Shown in pieces: positions 16,620 through 26,964 of a stretch of 37,203 nt of DNA. Position numbers and translations under genes: made by a program. This DNA is from Amycolatopsis thermalba (GTDB taxonomy: Bacteria; Actinomycetota; Actinomycetes; Mycobacteriales; Pseudonocardiaceae), in assembly GCF_003385215.1 (NCBI RefSeq), contig NZ_PQHW01000072.1, positions 1 through 37,203 on the forward strand, given 5' to 3'. Below the pieces are notes generated by a model. The model ran no database searches and had not been told where the DNA came from. It saw only the letters and a program-made list of their open reading frames with translations. The first letter of the stretch is position 1, and each line of letters opens with the position of its first letter.

Positions 16620-17572
16620 TGGGCGCCCAGATCGGCCGGTTCGTCGCCCGGCGCCTGGGCGCGCTGGTGGTGACCCTGCTGGCCGCCAGCCTGATCATCT
16701 ACGGCGCGCTCCACCTCAGCCCCGGCGACCCCGCCGCACTGCTGGCGGGTGGCCGCAACCCCAGCCCGGAAACGCTGGCCGCGATCCGCGCGGAGTACCA
16801 CCTCGACGACCCGTTCTGGGCCCGGTACTGGCATTGGCTGTCCGGCGTGTTCCAGTGGGATCTGGGCAAGTCGATGTCGTTCGGCGACCAGGTGTCGAAC
16901 CTGATCTCCGCCCGGCTGACGAACACGCTGTTCCTCGTCGGGTACGCGGCACTGCTGATCATCTTCTTCGGTCTGGCCGCCGGCATCGCCGGCGCGCTCG
17001 CCGGGAAGGCGGTCAACACCGTCATCACGACGACCACCAGCCTGCTGATGGCGGTGCCGACGTTCGTCGCGGCGATCGTGTTGATCTGGTTGTTCGCCAC
17101 CAAGCTGAACTGGCTGCCGGTGTTCGGGTCGGGGACGGGTTTCGGCGACCGGATCGAGCACCTGACCCTGCCCGCGCTGGCGCTGACCGCGTCCTACATC
17201 GCCTACGTGAGCCGGGTGATCCGGTCGGCGCTGTCGTCGGAGCTGCACGGGGAGCACGTGGAGACCGCTCGCAGCCGTGGGGTCCGGATGCCGTCGATCG
17301 TGCGCAGGCACGTGCTGCGCAACGCGGCGGCGCCGGTGCTGACCGTCTCGGGACTCACCGTCGCCGGGCTGATCGCCGGGACGGTCGTGGTCGAGCAGGC
17401 CTTCGGTGTCAGCGGCATCGGGTCGCTGCTGGTGCTCGCCGCGCAGAAGCAGGACTTCGTCGTCGTGCAGGACATCGCCCTGCTCATGGTGGCCGCGTTC
17501 GTCGTGGTGAACACGGTCGTCGACCTGGTGAGCGCGGTGCTGGACCGGCGCCTGCTGCGGACGGGGGTGTGA
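16619..17572 (+). CDS. ABC transporter permease, DppB-like
   Basis: A 317-residue inner-membrane permease with six hydrophobic segments. The first begins right after Arg-Arg-Leu-Gly-Ala, and the protein opens with the large DppB-type extracytoplasmic loop (Gly-Asp-Pro-Ala-Ala-Leu-Leu...Tyr-His-Leu-Asp-Asp-Pro-Phe). The EAA-type loop that contacts the ATPase is seen as Glu-Thr-Ala-Arg-Ser-Arg-Gly-Val near residue 218. ATG 16619 shares its A with the preceding stop (TGATG), which decides the start. It pairs with the DppC-like permease downstream. Confidence 0.92.
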   Translation: MGAQIGRFVARRLGALVVTLLAASLIIYGALHLSPGDPAALLAGGRNPSPETLAAIRAEYHLDDPFWARYWHWLSGVFQWDLGKSMSFGDQVSNLISARLTNTLFLVGYAALLIIFFGLAAGIAGALAGKAVNTVITTTTSLLMAVPTFVAAIVLIWLFATKLNWLPVFGSGTGFGDRIEHLTLPALALTASYIAYVSRVIRSALSSELHGEHVETARSRGVRMPSIVRRHVLRNAAAPVLTVSGLTVAGLIAGTVVVEQAFGVSGIGSLLVLAAQKQDFVVVQDIALLMVAAFVVVNTVVDLVSAVLDRRLLRTGV

Positions 17573-18477
17573 CCGGGATGCCCGAAACCCCTCTGCTGGC
17601 GGCCGAGGCCGTCCCGGCGGCCGGCGTCCCGCGCCGCCGTGGCTTCGGCCGGCTCCGGTCGGTCGCGGCGGTCGGTCCGATCGGGACGGTGGCGGCCGCG
17701 GTGTGCCTGCTGCTCGTCGCCGCCGCCGTGCTGGCGCCGTGGATCGCGCCGCACGACCCGAACGCCGTGGACGCGAGCAACGTGTTCGCGCCACCGTCGG
17801 CGGCGCACCCGCTCGGCACCGACGACACCGGGCGGGACCTGCTGTCCCGGCTCATCCACGGTTCGCGGCTGAGCCTGCTCGGGCCGTTGCTGGTGACGGT
17901 CATCGCGGCGACGCTGGGGACGATCCTGGGGGTGTTGTCCGCATGGCGCCGCGGGTGGCTGGACGCGGTCCTGTCCCGGGTGTTCGACGTGCTGTTCGCC
18001 TTCCCCGGCGTGGTGCTGGCGATCCTGGCCGCGGCGATCTTCGGTGCCGGGTTCCTCGCTCCGGTGATCGCGCTGTCCCTCGCGTTCCTGCCGGTCACCG
18101 CGCGGGTCATGCGCTCGGCCGCGCTGCGCGAGCGGAACCTGCCCTACATCGAGGCGCTGCACCTGCAGGGCGTGTCCGGCCTGGCGATCTGCGTCCGGCA
18201 CCTGGTGCCCAACCTGATGCCGTTGCTGCTGGTGCAGGCCACCGTCGGGTTCGGCTACGCGATGCTCGACCTGGCCGCGATCTCGTTCCTCGGGCTCGGC
18301 CCGCAGCCGCCGGACCCGAGCTGGGGCGTCATGGTCGCCAACGGCAAGTCCGCGATCCTCGGCGGGCACCCGGAGCAGTCCCTGTACGCCGCGATCGTCA
18401 TCGTCGTCGCCGTGGTGGCCGTGAACCTCGTGGGGGAGCGGCTGGCGGTCCACTACGAGATTGGTGAGTCATCATGA
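17569..18477 (+). CDS. ABC transporter permease, DppC-like
   Basis: A 302-residue permease if GTG 17569 is used (GTGA overlap with the preceding stop); ATG 17578 would give 299 residues and is equally possible. There is a soluble N-terminal stretch, a first membrane helix near residues 36-58, then the DppC hallmark His-Pro-Leu-Gly-Thr-Asp-Asp-Thr-Gly-Arg-Asp-Leu-Leu-Ser-Arg. The family loop Glu-Ala-Leu-His-Leu-Gln-Gly-Val-Ser-Gly contacts the ATPase subunits. Five further hydrophobic segments complete the fold. The stop overlaps the next start by 4 nt (ATGA). Confidence 0.92.
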   Translation: MTGMPETPLLAAEAVPAAGVPRRRGFGRLRSVAAVGPIGTVAAAVCLLLVAAAVLAPWIAPHDPNAVDASNVFAPPSAAHPLGTDDTGRDLLSRLIHGSRLSLLGPLLVTVIAATLGTILGVLSAWRRGWLDAVLSRVFDVLFAFPGVVLAILAAAIFGAGFLAPVIALSLAFLPVTARVMRSAALRERNLPYIEALHLQGVSGLAICVRHLVPNLMPLLLVQATVGFGYAMLDLAAISFLGLGPQPPDPSWGVMVANGKSAILGGHPEQSLYAAIVIVVAVVAVNLVGERLAVHYEIGESS

Positions 18478-19447
18478 CAGCGCCGTTGCTGCGGGTCTCC
18501 GACCTGCGGGTGTCGATCCGGCGGTCCACGACGGACGTCCGGCCGATCATCCGGGGCGTGAGCTTCGACATCCGGGCCGGGGAGGCGGTGGGCCTGGTCG
18601 GCGAGTCCGGCTCGGGCAAGTCGATGACCGCCCGGTCCATCATCCGGCTGCTGCCCGGCAACGCCGAGACCAGTGGTGAGATCACGTTCGACGGCGACTC
18701 GGTCACCGGCCTGACCCCGGCCGGTCTGCGGCGGATGCGCAGCCACTCGATCGCGATGATCTTCCAGGACCCGCGGGCGCACATCAACCCGGTGCGCACG
18801 GTCGGCGACTTCCTCTGCGAGGGTCTCGTGCTCACCCGGGGCGTCCGCCGCAGGGACGCGCTGCGGCGGGCCCGGCAGCTGCTCACCGACGTGTGGATCC
18901 CGGACGCGGACCGGCGCCTGCGCCAGCATCCGTACGAGCTGTCCGGCGGACTGCTGCAGCGGGTGATGATCGCGGCCGCGCTGGCGATCGAGCCGCGGCT
19001 GATCCTCGCCGACGAGCCGACGACCGCGCTGGACGTGACCACGCAGGAGGAGGTCATGGCGATCCTCGACCAGCAGCGGCGCCAGCGCGACCTGGCCCTG
19101 CTGTTCATCACGCACGACCTGGATCTGGCCGCCGCCGTCTGCGACCGGACCGCCGTCATGTACGCGGGCCGGATCGTGGAGACCGCGGCCACCGGCGACC
19201 TCCACGCCCGCGCCACCCACCCCTACACCCGGGCCCTGCTGTCCGCGCGGCCCACGACGGGGGAGCGGCGTGCGCGGCTGGCGACCGTCCCGGGTCGCCC
19301 GTCCGCGGCGTGGGAGGTGCCGGGCGGCTGCGCCTTCGCACCCCGCTGTCCACTCGCGACGGAGCGGTGCCGGCAGGACGATCCGGCGTCGCGGACCGTG
19401 GGGGACAGCGTCGTCGCCTGCCACCACGCGCAGGTGGGAGCCCCGGT

Positions 19448-19451
<4 letters not shown>
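18474..19451 (+). CDS. ABC transporter ATP-binding protein, DppD-like
   Basis: A 325-residue ATPase. Walker A is Gly-Glu-Ser-Gly-Ser-Gly-Lys-Ser (about residues 43-50), the Q-loop is in Ile-Phe-Gln-Asp-Pro-Arg, and the signature is Leu-Ser-Gly-Gly-Leu-Leu-Gln-Arg, where most homologues have Met-x-Gln. Walker B is Leu-Ile-Leu-Ala-Asp-Glu-Pro-Thr-Thr-Ala-Leu-Asp, and the H-loop is Thr-His-Asp. The C-terminal oligopeptide-transporter extension with Cys-Ala-Phe-Ala-Pro-Arg-Cys-Pro...Cys is present, a possible metal or Fe-S site. Both ends overlap neighbours by 4 nt. It energises uptake together with the next gene product. Confidence 0.93.
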
Positions 19452-20251
<800 letters not shown>

Positions 20252-20289
20252 CCCGTTTTTCGTTCGTCCCCACCAGAGGAGTTGCCACC

Positions 20290-20760
20290 ATGCCGTTGAT
20301 CGAGCCGACGTTGCAGTTCGCTTTCGAGGCCCGCGTCGACATCGCCGAACCGCTGTGGGTCGGGCGGGCATCCGAGGAAGAGGTGATGTTCACCCCCATC
20401 ACGGGCGGGACCGTGTCCGGGCCGCGGCTGACCGGGGTGGTGCTCCCCTACGGCGGCGACTGGTCGACCACCCGCGGCAAGGGCAAGGAAACCGAACTCG
20501 ACGCGCGGTACCTGCTGCGGGCCGACGACGGCGGCACCATCGACATCCACAACCGCGGCTGGTACCGCGCCGGGCCCGACGTCGAAAAGCGGCTCCGGGC
20601 CGGTGAGGACGTCAGCGAGGCCGAGTACTACTACCGCACCTTCCCGGTGTTCCGGACGGACGCCCCGGCTCACGCGTGGCTCAACTCGACGGTGTTCGTC
20701 GGCATGGCCCGCGCCGAAGCCATCGACCAGGTTCGCATCCGCTTCTTCGCATTGGACTGA
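20290..20760 (+). CDS. DUF3237 family protein
   Basis: A 156-residue soluble protein with the DUF3237 pattern: an opening beta strand (Leu-Gln-Phe-Ala-Phe-Glu-Ala), Gly-Gly-Thr-Val-Ser-Gly-Pro-Arg-Leu near residue 40, then Leu-Pro-Tyr-Gly-Gly-Asp-Trp. Asp-Ala-Arg-Tyr-Leu-Leu and Tyr-Tyr-Arg-Thr-Phe-Pro-Val-Phe follow. The family is predicted to be a beta barrel of unknown function and often lies in catabolic operons. ATG 20290 has AGAGGAG 10-16 nt upstream. It lies between the transporter and hydrolase genes with short gaps, so co-transcription is likely. A role in handling the imported substrate is a guess from context. Confidence 0.85.
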   Translation: MPLIEPTLQFAFEARVDIAEPLWVGRASEEEVMFTPITGGTVSGPRLTGVVLPYGGDWSTTRGKGKETELDARYLLRADDGGTIDIHNRGWYRAGPDVEKRLRAGEDVSEAEYYYRTFPVFRTDAPAHAWLNSTVFVGMARAEAIDQVRIRFFALD

Positions 20761-20762
20761 AC

Positions 20763-22448
20763 ATGCACATCGAACGCATCGGCCCGGCCGAGCGCAGCCC
20801 CCTGGCCACCGAGGTGATGGTGCCCATGCGCGACGGCGTCCGGCTCGCCACCGACGTCTACCTCCCCGGCGGCGACACCACGCCGGGCCCGGTGATCCTG
20901 ACCCGGCTGCCCTACGACAAGAACGGCGGGTACACCGCGCTGCCCGAGGTGGCCGAGTACTTCCTGCGGTTCGGCTACCGCATAGTGGTCCAGGACGTGC
21001 GCGGCAAGTTCCGCTCCGAGGGCGAGCGGCTGCTGTTCGTCAACGAGGCCGACGACGGCTACGACACGATCGACTGGATCACCAAGCAGCCGTGGTCCAA
21101 CGGAATCGTGGGCATGTGGGGCGACTCCTACTACGGCTTCACCCAGTGGGCGGCCGTGTCCACCGCGCACCCCGCGCTGCGGGCGATCGCCCCGCGGGTC
21201 ACCGGCACCCGGCTCGGTGAACTGGCCGCGCCCATCCCGGGCACGCACACCCGCGAGGTGGAGATGGGCGTGCACCGGATGTACCCGCTCACCATGTTCC
21301 ACGACCAGGACATGCTGATGTGGCAGATGGACTGGACCACGCTGCCCTACCACGACACCGTGGAGAAGTTCTTCGCCCAGGTCGGCAGCCGGTCGGCGTC
21401 CTACGACGTGTGGTACCCGAACCCGGTGCGGCTGCGCCGGTTCCGCCACGGCAGCCCGTTCGACGCCCCGGCCGTCCCGGTGCTGATGACGATCGGCTGG
21501 TGGGACAACTGCGCGCCGTGGCAGTGGCAGGACCACCGGGAGATCCAGCGGCGCCCGCACTGGGCGATCAACGAGTACCTGCTGATCGAGGCCATCGACC
21601 ACGAGAGCAACTCGCACTTCGACCGGCCCTGGCTCGGCGGCGGCGCGCGGCCGACGCCGGAGGAGCGACGCGCGACGCTGCCGCGGTACCTCGGCCCGGC
21701 GGTCGAGTTCTTCGACGTCTTCCTGCGCGGTGCCGGAAAGCCGGCCGACATCCCGCGGGTGCGCTGGCAGCTCGCCAACGCCGATCCGTCGTTCCGGGTG
21801 AGCGAAACCTGGCCGCCGCCGGAGACCACGACGATCACCCTCTACCCGTCGGACGCCACCGCGGCGCGCGGCAAGGCGCCTGGCGGCGACCTGGGTCCCG
21901 ATCGCCCGGCCGCGGGCGTGGAGGCGACCTGGAAGCACGATCCCACCGGCCCGGTGCCGTCACTGGCTCCCGATCCCTTCGCGTACCTGCTGTTCCACCC
22001 CGATCAGCGGGGCAACCTGGACCGGCCCGACGTGCTGGTGTTCGGCGGGCCGCCGCTGGCGGAGCCCCTGGACCTCGTGGGTCCGGTGTCGTTGCGGGCC
22101 CAGGTCCGTGCCGACGGCCCGGAGCTGGACCTGTTCGCGAAGCTGTTCGACCTGGCACCCGACGGCTCGGCGCACCTGATCGCGCGCGGCCAGGTCACCG
22201 TGCTCGCCGCCGGGTACGACCGGGATGTCGAGGTCGACCTGGGGCACGCCGGCTACCGGCTGCCCGCCGGGCACGCGCTGGGCCTGGCGATCGCCGGCAG
22301 CGACGCGCCCGAGTTCGTGCCGTTCTGGGGCCAGGAGGGCAACCGCTGGGCCCAGACCACGGCGTCGGTGACGACGCAGTCGATCACGCTCGGCGGCCCG
22401 TCCGGTGCCGCGCTCAGCCTCACCGTCCACCGGGGGACCGGCTCATGA
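20763..22448 (+). CDS. CocE/NonD family hydrolase
   Basis: A 561-residue alpha/beta hydrolase of the cocaine esterase/X-Pro dipeptidyl-peptidase type. The nucleophile is Ser122 in Gly-Asp-Ser-Tyr-Tyr-Gly, preceded by the oxyanion-forming Tyr-Asp-Lys and Val-Arg-Gly-Lys-Phe region. Asp in Gly-Trp-Trp-Asp-Asn and His in Ile-Asp-His-Glu-Ser are candidates for the rest of the triad. Residues about 350-560 form the C-terminal jelly-roll domain. Members cleave esters or peptide-like amides. No signal peptide is seen, so it is probably cytoplasmic and acts after uptake. It starts 2 nt after the DUF3237 stop and overlaps the next gene by 4 nt. Confidence 0.9.
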   Translation: MHIERIGPAERSPLATEVMVPMRDGVRLATDVYLPGGDTTPGPVILTRLPYDKNGGYTALPEVAEYFLRFGYRIVVQDVRGKFRSEGERLLFVNEADDGYDTIDWITKQPWSNGIVGMWGDSYYGFTQWAAVSTAHPALRAIAPRVTGTRLGELAAPIPGTHTREVEMGVHRMYPLTMFHDQDMLMWQMDWTTLPYHDTVEKFFAQVGSRSASYDVWYPNPVRLRRFRHGSPFDAPAVPVLMTIGWWDNCAPWQWQDHREIQRRPHWAINEYLLIEAIDHESNSHFDRPWLGGGARPTPEERRATLPRYLGPAVEFFDVFLRGAGKPADIPRVRWQLANADPSFRVSETWPPPETTTITLYPSDATAARGKAPGGDLGPDRPAAGVEATWKHDPTGPVPSLAPDPFAYLLFHPDQRGNLDRPDVLVFGGPPLAEPLDLVGPVSLRAQVRADGPELDLFAKLFDLAPDGSAHLIARGQVTVLAAGYDRDVEVDLGHAGYRLPAGHALGLAIAGSDAPEFVPFWGQEGNRWAQTTASVTTQSITLGGPSGAALSLTVHRGTGS

Positions 22449-24091
22449 GCACGACGGTCTTCCGGAACGGCGCTGTCTTCTGCGCGGACGCGGCGCGATC
22501 GGTGGCCAGCGCGGTCGCCGTGCGGGACGGCGTGATCGTCGCGGTGGGCGGGGACGCGGAGGTCGCCTCGATCCGGGCCGGCGACGTGGTCGATCTCCAC
22601 GGCCGGCTGCTGCTGCCGGGTTTCGTCGACGCGCACGTCCACCCGGTGATGGGCGGGCTGGAGCGGCTGCGGTGCGACCTGAGCGGGCTGGCGACCGCGG
22701 ACGAGTACCTGGCCGCCATCGGCGGCTACGCGGCGGCTCATCCCGATCGGGCGTGGATCCTCGGCGGCGGCTGGTCGATGAGCGCGTTCCCGCGCGGCTG
22801 CCCGACCGCGGCGGTCCTCGACCGGACGGTGCCGGACCGGCCGGTCTTCCTGCCCAACCGCGACCACCACTCGGCCTGGGTGAACACCCCGGCACTGGAA
22901 CTGGCGGGCATCTCCGCGGACACGCCGGACCCCGCCGACGGCCGGATCGAGCGGGACGAGCACGGCCTGCCCACCGGCACGCTGCACGAGGGCGCGATGG
23001 CGCTCGTCGAACGGCTGGTGCCCGCCCCGGCGCAGGCCGACTTCGACGCGGGGCTGCGGGAGGCCCAGCGCCACCTGCACTCGCTCGGCGTCGTCGGCTG
23101 GCAGGACGCACTGGTCGAAGTGGACGGTCCGGGCGCGTCGGTCCATGCGGCCTATCTGCGGGCGCAGCGGGAGGGCACTTTGACGGCCCGGGTGACGGGT
23201 GCGTTGTGGTGGGACCGCGCGTGCCCGCCCGACGGCGTCGCCGACCAGGTCGCCGCACTGGTGAAGCTGCGCGAGGAGACCGCCCGGCTCGGCGGCCGGT
23301 ACGACGTCGGCACCGTGAAGGTGATGCTGGACGGGGTCGCGGAGACGTTCACCGCCGCCATGCTGGAGCCCTACCTGGACCGGTGCGGGCACCCCACCGG
23401 CAACCGCGGGCTGAGCTTCCTCGACGCGGAGCTGGCGAAGGCGGTGACGATCGCGCTCGACGCGGCCGGCTTCCAGGTGCACTTCCACGCCCTCGGGGAC
23501 CGCGCGGTGCGCGACGCGCTGGACGCCTGCGCGGCGGCCCGTGCCGCCAACGGATCGTCCGGCCGGCGGCACCAGCTCGCGCACCTGCAGGTGGTGCACC
23601 CCGACGACGTCCCGCGGTTCCGGCGGCTCGGTGCGACCGCGAACCTGCAGGCGTTGTGGGCGACACACGAGCCGCAGATGGACGAGCTGACCATCCCGTT
23701 CCTCGGCGACGAGCGCGCGGCCCGGCAGTACCCGTTCGGTGATCTGTTCCGCGGCGGCGCGACGCTGGCGATGGGCAGCGACTGGCCGGTGAGCTCGCCC
23801 GATCCGCTGGCCGCGGTGCACGTCGCGGTGAACCGCGTCGGCTACGACGCGCCGGCCGGGACGCCACCGCTCGGCGCGCACCAGGCGTTGCCGCTGCCCG
23901 TGGCGCTCGCCGCCTACACCGCGGGTTCGGCGTGGGTGTCTCGTGTGGACACGGGCACGATCGCCGTCGGCAGGCCCGCCGACCTCGTGGTCCTCGACCG
24001 GGACCCCTTCGACGGGCCGGTCGGCGAGATCGGCGCCGCGAGGGTGGCCCGCACCTACATCGACGGGCGGCTCGTGCACGATGAACGCTGA
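22445..24091 (+). CDS. YtcJ-like amidohydrolase (amidohydrolase family 3)
   Basis: A 548-residue metal-dependent hydrolase. Asp-Ala-His64-Val-His66-Pro is the first metal motif, with further ligands likely in His-Phe-His-Ala-Leu-Gly-Asp and His-Leu-Gln-Val-Val-His. Gly-Ser-Asp-Trp-Pro-Val carries the catalytic Asp. Arg-Pro-Ala-Asp-Leu-Val-Val-Leu-Asp near the C-terminus is typical of the beta-sandwich closing segment. The family includes N-substituted formamide deformylase, which releases amines from N-formyl compounds, and a related C-N hydrolysis fits the context. ATG 22445 overlaps the previous stop (ATGA). The last 11 nt overlap the oxidoreductase gene. Confidence 0.9.
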   Translation: MSTTVFRNGAVFCADAARSVASAVAVRDGVIVAVGGDAEVASIRAGDVVDLHGRLLLPGFVDAHVHPVMGGLERLRCDLSGLATADEYLAAIGGYAAAHPDRAWILGGGWSMSAFPRGCPTAAVLDRTVPDRPVFLPNRDHHSAWVNTPALELAGISADTPDPADGRIERDEHGLPTGTLHEGAMALVERLVPAPAQADFDAGLREAQRHLHSLGVVGWQDALVEVDGPGASVHAAYLRAQREGTLTARVTGALWWDRACPPDGVADQVAALVKLREETARLGGRYDVGTVKVMLDGVAETFTAAMLEPYLDRCGHPTGNRGLSFLDAELAKAVTIALDAAGFQVHFHALGDRAVRDALDACAAARAANGSSGRRHQLAHLQVVHPDDVPRFRRLGATANLQALWATHEPQMDELTIPFLGDERAARQYPFGDLFRGGATLAMGSDWPVSSPDPLAAVHVAVNRVGYDAPAGTPPLGAHQALPLPVALAAYTAGSAWVSRVDTGTIAVGRPADLVVLDRDPFDGPVGEIGAARVARTYIDGRLVHDER

Positions 24092-25478
24092 CTCCGCCCT
24101 GCGCGACGCGCGGGAACTGCCGTTCTGGCTCGACCAGCCGGACTGGCGGCGCCCGCCCAGCGAACCACTGCTCGGGACCGATCGCTGTGACCTCGTCGTC
24201 ATCGGCGGTGGGTACGCGGGCCTGTGGACGGCCCTGCTGGCGAAGGAACGCGACCCGGGGATCGACGTCGTCCTGCTCGAAGCGCACCAGATCGGCTGGG
24301 CGGCGTCCGGGCGCAACGGCGGGTTCTGCGCCGCCAGCCTCACCCACGGTCTCGCCAACGGCGTCCAGCGGTTCCCGGCCGAGATCGAGCGGCTGGAGCA
24401 GCTGGGGCGGGCCAACCTCGACGCGATCGAGTCCGCGGTGCACCGGTACGCCATCGACTGCGACTGGCAGCGCACCGGCGAGCTGACGGTGGCGACCCAG
24501 CCCTGGCAGGTCGACGAACTCGCCGGAACCCGGGCGCTCGCCGCGCGGCACGGCACCGAGTTGCGCCTGCTGGACCGGGACGAGGTGCGGGCCGAGGTCG
24601 ACTCACCCACCTACCTCGCGGGACTGGCGGACCCGGACGGGGTGGCGCTGGTCGACCCCGCCCGGCTGGCGCGGGGGCTGCAGAACGCGTGCCAGGCCCT
24701 CGGGGTGCGCATCCACGAGGGCACCAGGGCCGACCGGATCGAGCGGGACGGGGCCGGCATGCGGATCGTGACCGCGACCGGGGTGCTGCGTGCCGGGAAG
24801 GTGGCGTTGTGCGCGGGCGTGTTCGGGCCGCTGCTGAAGCGCCTGCGCTGGTACCTGGCTCCGGTGTACGACCACGCGCTGGTCACCGAACCCCTGACGG
24901 CGGACCGGCTCGCCGCGATCGGCTGGGCCAGGCGGCAGGGGATGAGCGACGCGGGAAACCAGTTCCACTACTACCGGCTCACCGCGGACGACCGGATCCT
25001 CTGGGGCGGCTACGACGCGATCTACCACTACGGCAACCGGATCGCGCCCGATCTGGAGCAGCGCGACCGGACCCGCCGCCAGCTCGCCCGGAACTTCTTC
25101 GTCACCTTTCCCCAGCTGGCGGGGATCCGGTTCACGCACACCTGGGGCGGGGTGATCGACACCTGCACGCGGTTCAGCCCGTTCTTCGGCAGGGCTTGTG
25201 GCGGCCGGGTCGCCTACTCGGCCGGGTACACCGGGCTCGGCGTCGGAGCCACGCGGTTCGGGGCACAGGTGATGCTGGGCTTGCTCTACGGGCGTGACCT
25301 GGAGCTGACGTCGCTGGAGATGGTGCGCCGGAAGCCGGTGCCGTTCCCGCCGGAGCCGTTCCGCTACGCCGGGATCCAGTTGACCCGGTGGTCGCTGGGC
25401 CGGGCGGACCGGGGCGGCGGGCAGCGAAACCTGTGGTTGCGCACCTTGGACCGGCTGGGGGTCGGGTTCGATTCGTGA
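24081..25478 (+). CDS. FAD-dependent amine-oxidase-like oxidoreductase (DAO/PuuB type)
   Basis: A 465-residue flavoprotein. Val-Val-Ile-Gly-Gly-Gly-Tyr-Ala-Gly-Leu near residues 38-47 is the dinucleotide-binding motif. Leu-Leu-Glu-Ala binds the ribose, and Ala-Ser-Gly-Arg-Asn-Gly-Gly-Phe is characteristic of the DAO subgroup that includes gamma-glutamylputrescine oxidase PuuB. Near the C-terminus Tyr-Ser-Ala-Gly-Tyr-Thr-Gly-Leu-Gly-Val closes the FAD site. It probably oxidises a primary or secondary amine to an aldehyde plus ammonia or amine. It is the last gene of the operon, overlaps the amidohydrolase by 11 nt, and is followed by a strong terminator. Confidence 0.88.
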   Translation: MNADSALRDARELPFWLDQPDWRRPPSEPLLGTDRCDLVVIGGGYAGLWTALLAKERDPGIDVVLLEAHQIGWAASGRNGGFCAASLTHGLANGVQRFPAEIERLEQLGRANLDAIESAVHRYAIDCDWQRTGELTVATQPWQVDELAGTRALAARHGTELRLLDRDEVRAEVDSPTYLAGLADPDGVALVDPARLARGLQNACQALGVRIHEGTRADRIERDGAGMRIVTATGVLRAGKVALCAGVFGPLLKRLRWYLAPVYDHALVTEPLTADRLAAIGWARRQGMSDAGNQFHYYRLTADDRILWGGYDAIYHYGNRIAPDLEQRDRTRRQLARNFFVTFPQLAGIRFTHTWGGVIDTCTRFSPFFGRACGGRVAYSAGYTGLGVGATRFGAQVMLGLLYGRDLELTSLEMVRRKPVPFPPEPFRYAGIQLTRWSLGRADRGGGQRNLWLRTLDRLGVGFDS

Positions 25479-25512
25479 ACCGCGAGGGGCGGCTGCCGAA
25501 GGTTGAGGGGTT

Positions 25513-25558
25513 TCCGGCCGGACCGGGTGGCCTCCGCGGGCCACCCGGTCCGGCCGGA
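25513..25558. terminator. 20-bp perfect hairpin between convergent genes
   Basis: Arms 25513-25532 and 25539-25558 are perfectly complementary with a 6-nt loop, and the stem is almost all G and C. It lies between the ends of the FAD oxidoreductase (plus) and aminotransferase (minus). It is symmetric and probably terminates both. No T-tract is visible, as is common in actinomycetes. Confidence 0.85.
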
Positions 25559-25562
25559 TGGG

Positions 25563-26915
25563 TCAGAGCCGCGACCACGCCTCGGTGAAGGCGGTCCGCA
25601 GGATCTGCTCGATCTCGTCGAACTGCTGCTGCCCGCAGATCAGCGGCGGTGACACCTGCACGACGGGCTCGCCGCGGTCGTCGGCCCGGCAGTAGAGGCC
25701 GCCTTCGAACAGCGCCGTCGACAGGTAGCCGCGCAGGACCCGTTCGCTCTCCTCGGCGGTGAAGGTCTCCTTGGTCGCCTTGTCCTTGACCAGTTCGATG
25801 CCGTAGAAGAAGCCGGCGCCCCGCACGTCGCCGACGATCGGGAGATCGCGGAGCTTGTCCAAGGTGGACTTGAACGCCTGCTCGTTCGCGCGCACGTGCT
25901 CGTAGAGACCGTCGCGCTCGAAGAGGTCCAGGTTGGCCAGCGCGACCGCGCAGGACACCGGGTGCCCGCCGTAGGTCGAGCCGTGCATGAACGTCGTGTC
26001 GCCGTGGCGGAACGGCTCGGCCAGCCGGTCGCTGATCAGCACGGCCCCCAGCGGCGCGTACCCGGAGGTCAGTCCCTTGGCGGTGGTGATGATGTCCGGC
26101 TGGTAGCCGTATCGCTGCGCGCCGAAGGCGTGCCCGAGCCGGCCGAACGCGCAGATCACCTCATCCGACACCAGCAGCACGTCGTAGGTGTCGCAGATCT
26201 CCCGGACCCGCTCGAAGTAGCCGGGAGGCGGCGGGAAACACCCGCCGGTGTTCTGCACCGGCTCCAGGAACACCGCGGCCACCGTGTCCGGTCCCTCGAA
26301 CTCGATCGCCTGCGCGATCTGGTCGGCCGCCCACCGCCCGTAGGCCTGGTAGTCGTCGGCGTGCTCCGGCGCGCGGTAGAAGTTCGTGTTCGGCACCCGC
26401 AGCCCACTGGGCACGAGGGGCTCGAAGTCCTGCTTCGCGCCGGGGATCCCGGTGATGGACAGGGCGCCCTGGGATGTGCCGTGGTAGGCGAGGTGGCGGC
26501 TGATCACCTTGTGCTTGCCGGGTTTCCCGGTGAGCTTGAAGTACTGCTTGGCCAGCTTCCACGCGGTCTCGACGGACTCGCCGCCGCTGACGGTGAAGAA
26601 CACGCGGTTCAACTCGCCCGGCGCCTCGCCGGCGAGCCGTTCGGCCAGCTCGACGGCGGTCGGGTGGACGTAGGACCACAGCGGGAAGTAGGCCAGCTCC
26701 GCGGCCTGCTTGGCCGCCGCCTCGGCCAGTTCACGCCGGCCGTGGCCGGCCTGCACCGCGAAGAGCCCGGCGAGCCCGTCGAGGTAGCGGCGGCCGCGGT
26801 CGTCCCAGATGTAGGCCCCCTCGCCGCGGACGATCAGCGGGACCTCGTCCTTGTCGTAGGCGGACAGCCGGCTGAAGTGGAGCCAGAGGTGGTCGCGTGC
26901 GGCGGTCGGGGTCAT
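25563..26915 (-). CDS. Class III omega-aminotransferase
   Basis: A 450-residue PLP enzyme. Lys280 in Thr-Thr-Ala-Lys-Gly-Leu-Thr-Ser-Gly is the PLP lysine. Val-Ser-Asp-Glu-Val-Ile-Cys-Ala-Phe-Gly-Arg-Leu-Gly carries the Asp that holds the pyridine nitrogen. Ser-Gly-Gly-Glu-Ser-Val-Glu and His-Gly-Ser-Thr-Tyr-Gly-Gly-His are the phosphate-binding parts. The sequence resembles putrescine/omega-amino acid:pyruvate aminotransferases, which turn terminal amines into aldehydes. This would feed the aldehyde dehydrogenase at 12711. ATG 26915 has GAGGA upstream. It lies 76 nt after the Lrp gene and has its own promoter element. Confidence 0.9.
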   Translation of the reverse strand: MTPTAARDHLWLHFSRLSAYDKDEVPLIVRGEGAYIWDDRGRRYLDGLAGLFAVQAGHGRRELAEAAAKQAAELAYFPLWSYVHPTAVELAERLAGEAPGELNRVFFTVSGGESVETAWKLAKQYFKLTGKPGKHKVISRHLAYHGTSQGALSITGIPGAKQDFEPLVPSGLRVPNTNFYRAPEHADDYQAYGRWAADQIAQAIEFEGPDTVAAVFLEPVQNTGGCFPPPPGYFERVREICDTYDVLLVSDEVICAFGRLGHAFGAQRYGYQPDIITTAKGLTSGYAPLGAVLISDRLAEPFRHGDTTFMHGSTYGGHPVSCAVALANLDLFERDGLYEHVRANEQAFKSTLDKLRDLPIVGDVRGAGFFYGIELVKDKATKETFTAEESERVLRGYLSTALFEGGLYCRADDRGEPVVQVSPPLICGQQQFDEIEQILRTAFTEAWSRL

Positions 26916-26964
26916 GAGTGTCCTCGCAGGGCTTCGGGCTGTACCTTCCCCTACGTTTATCGCA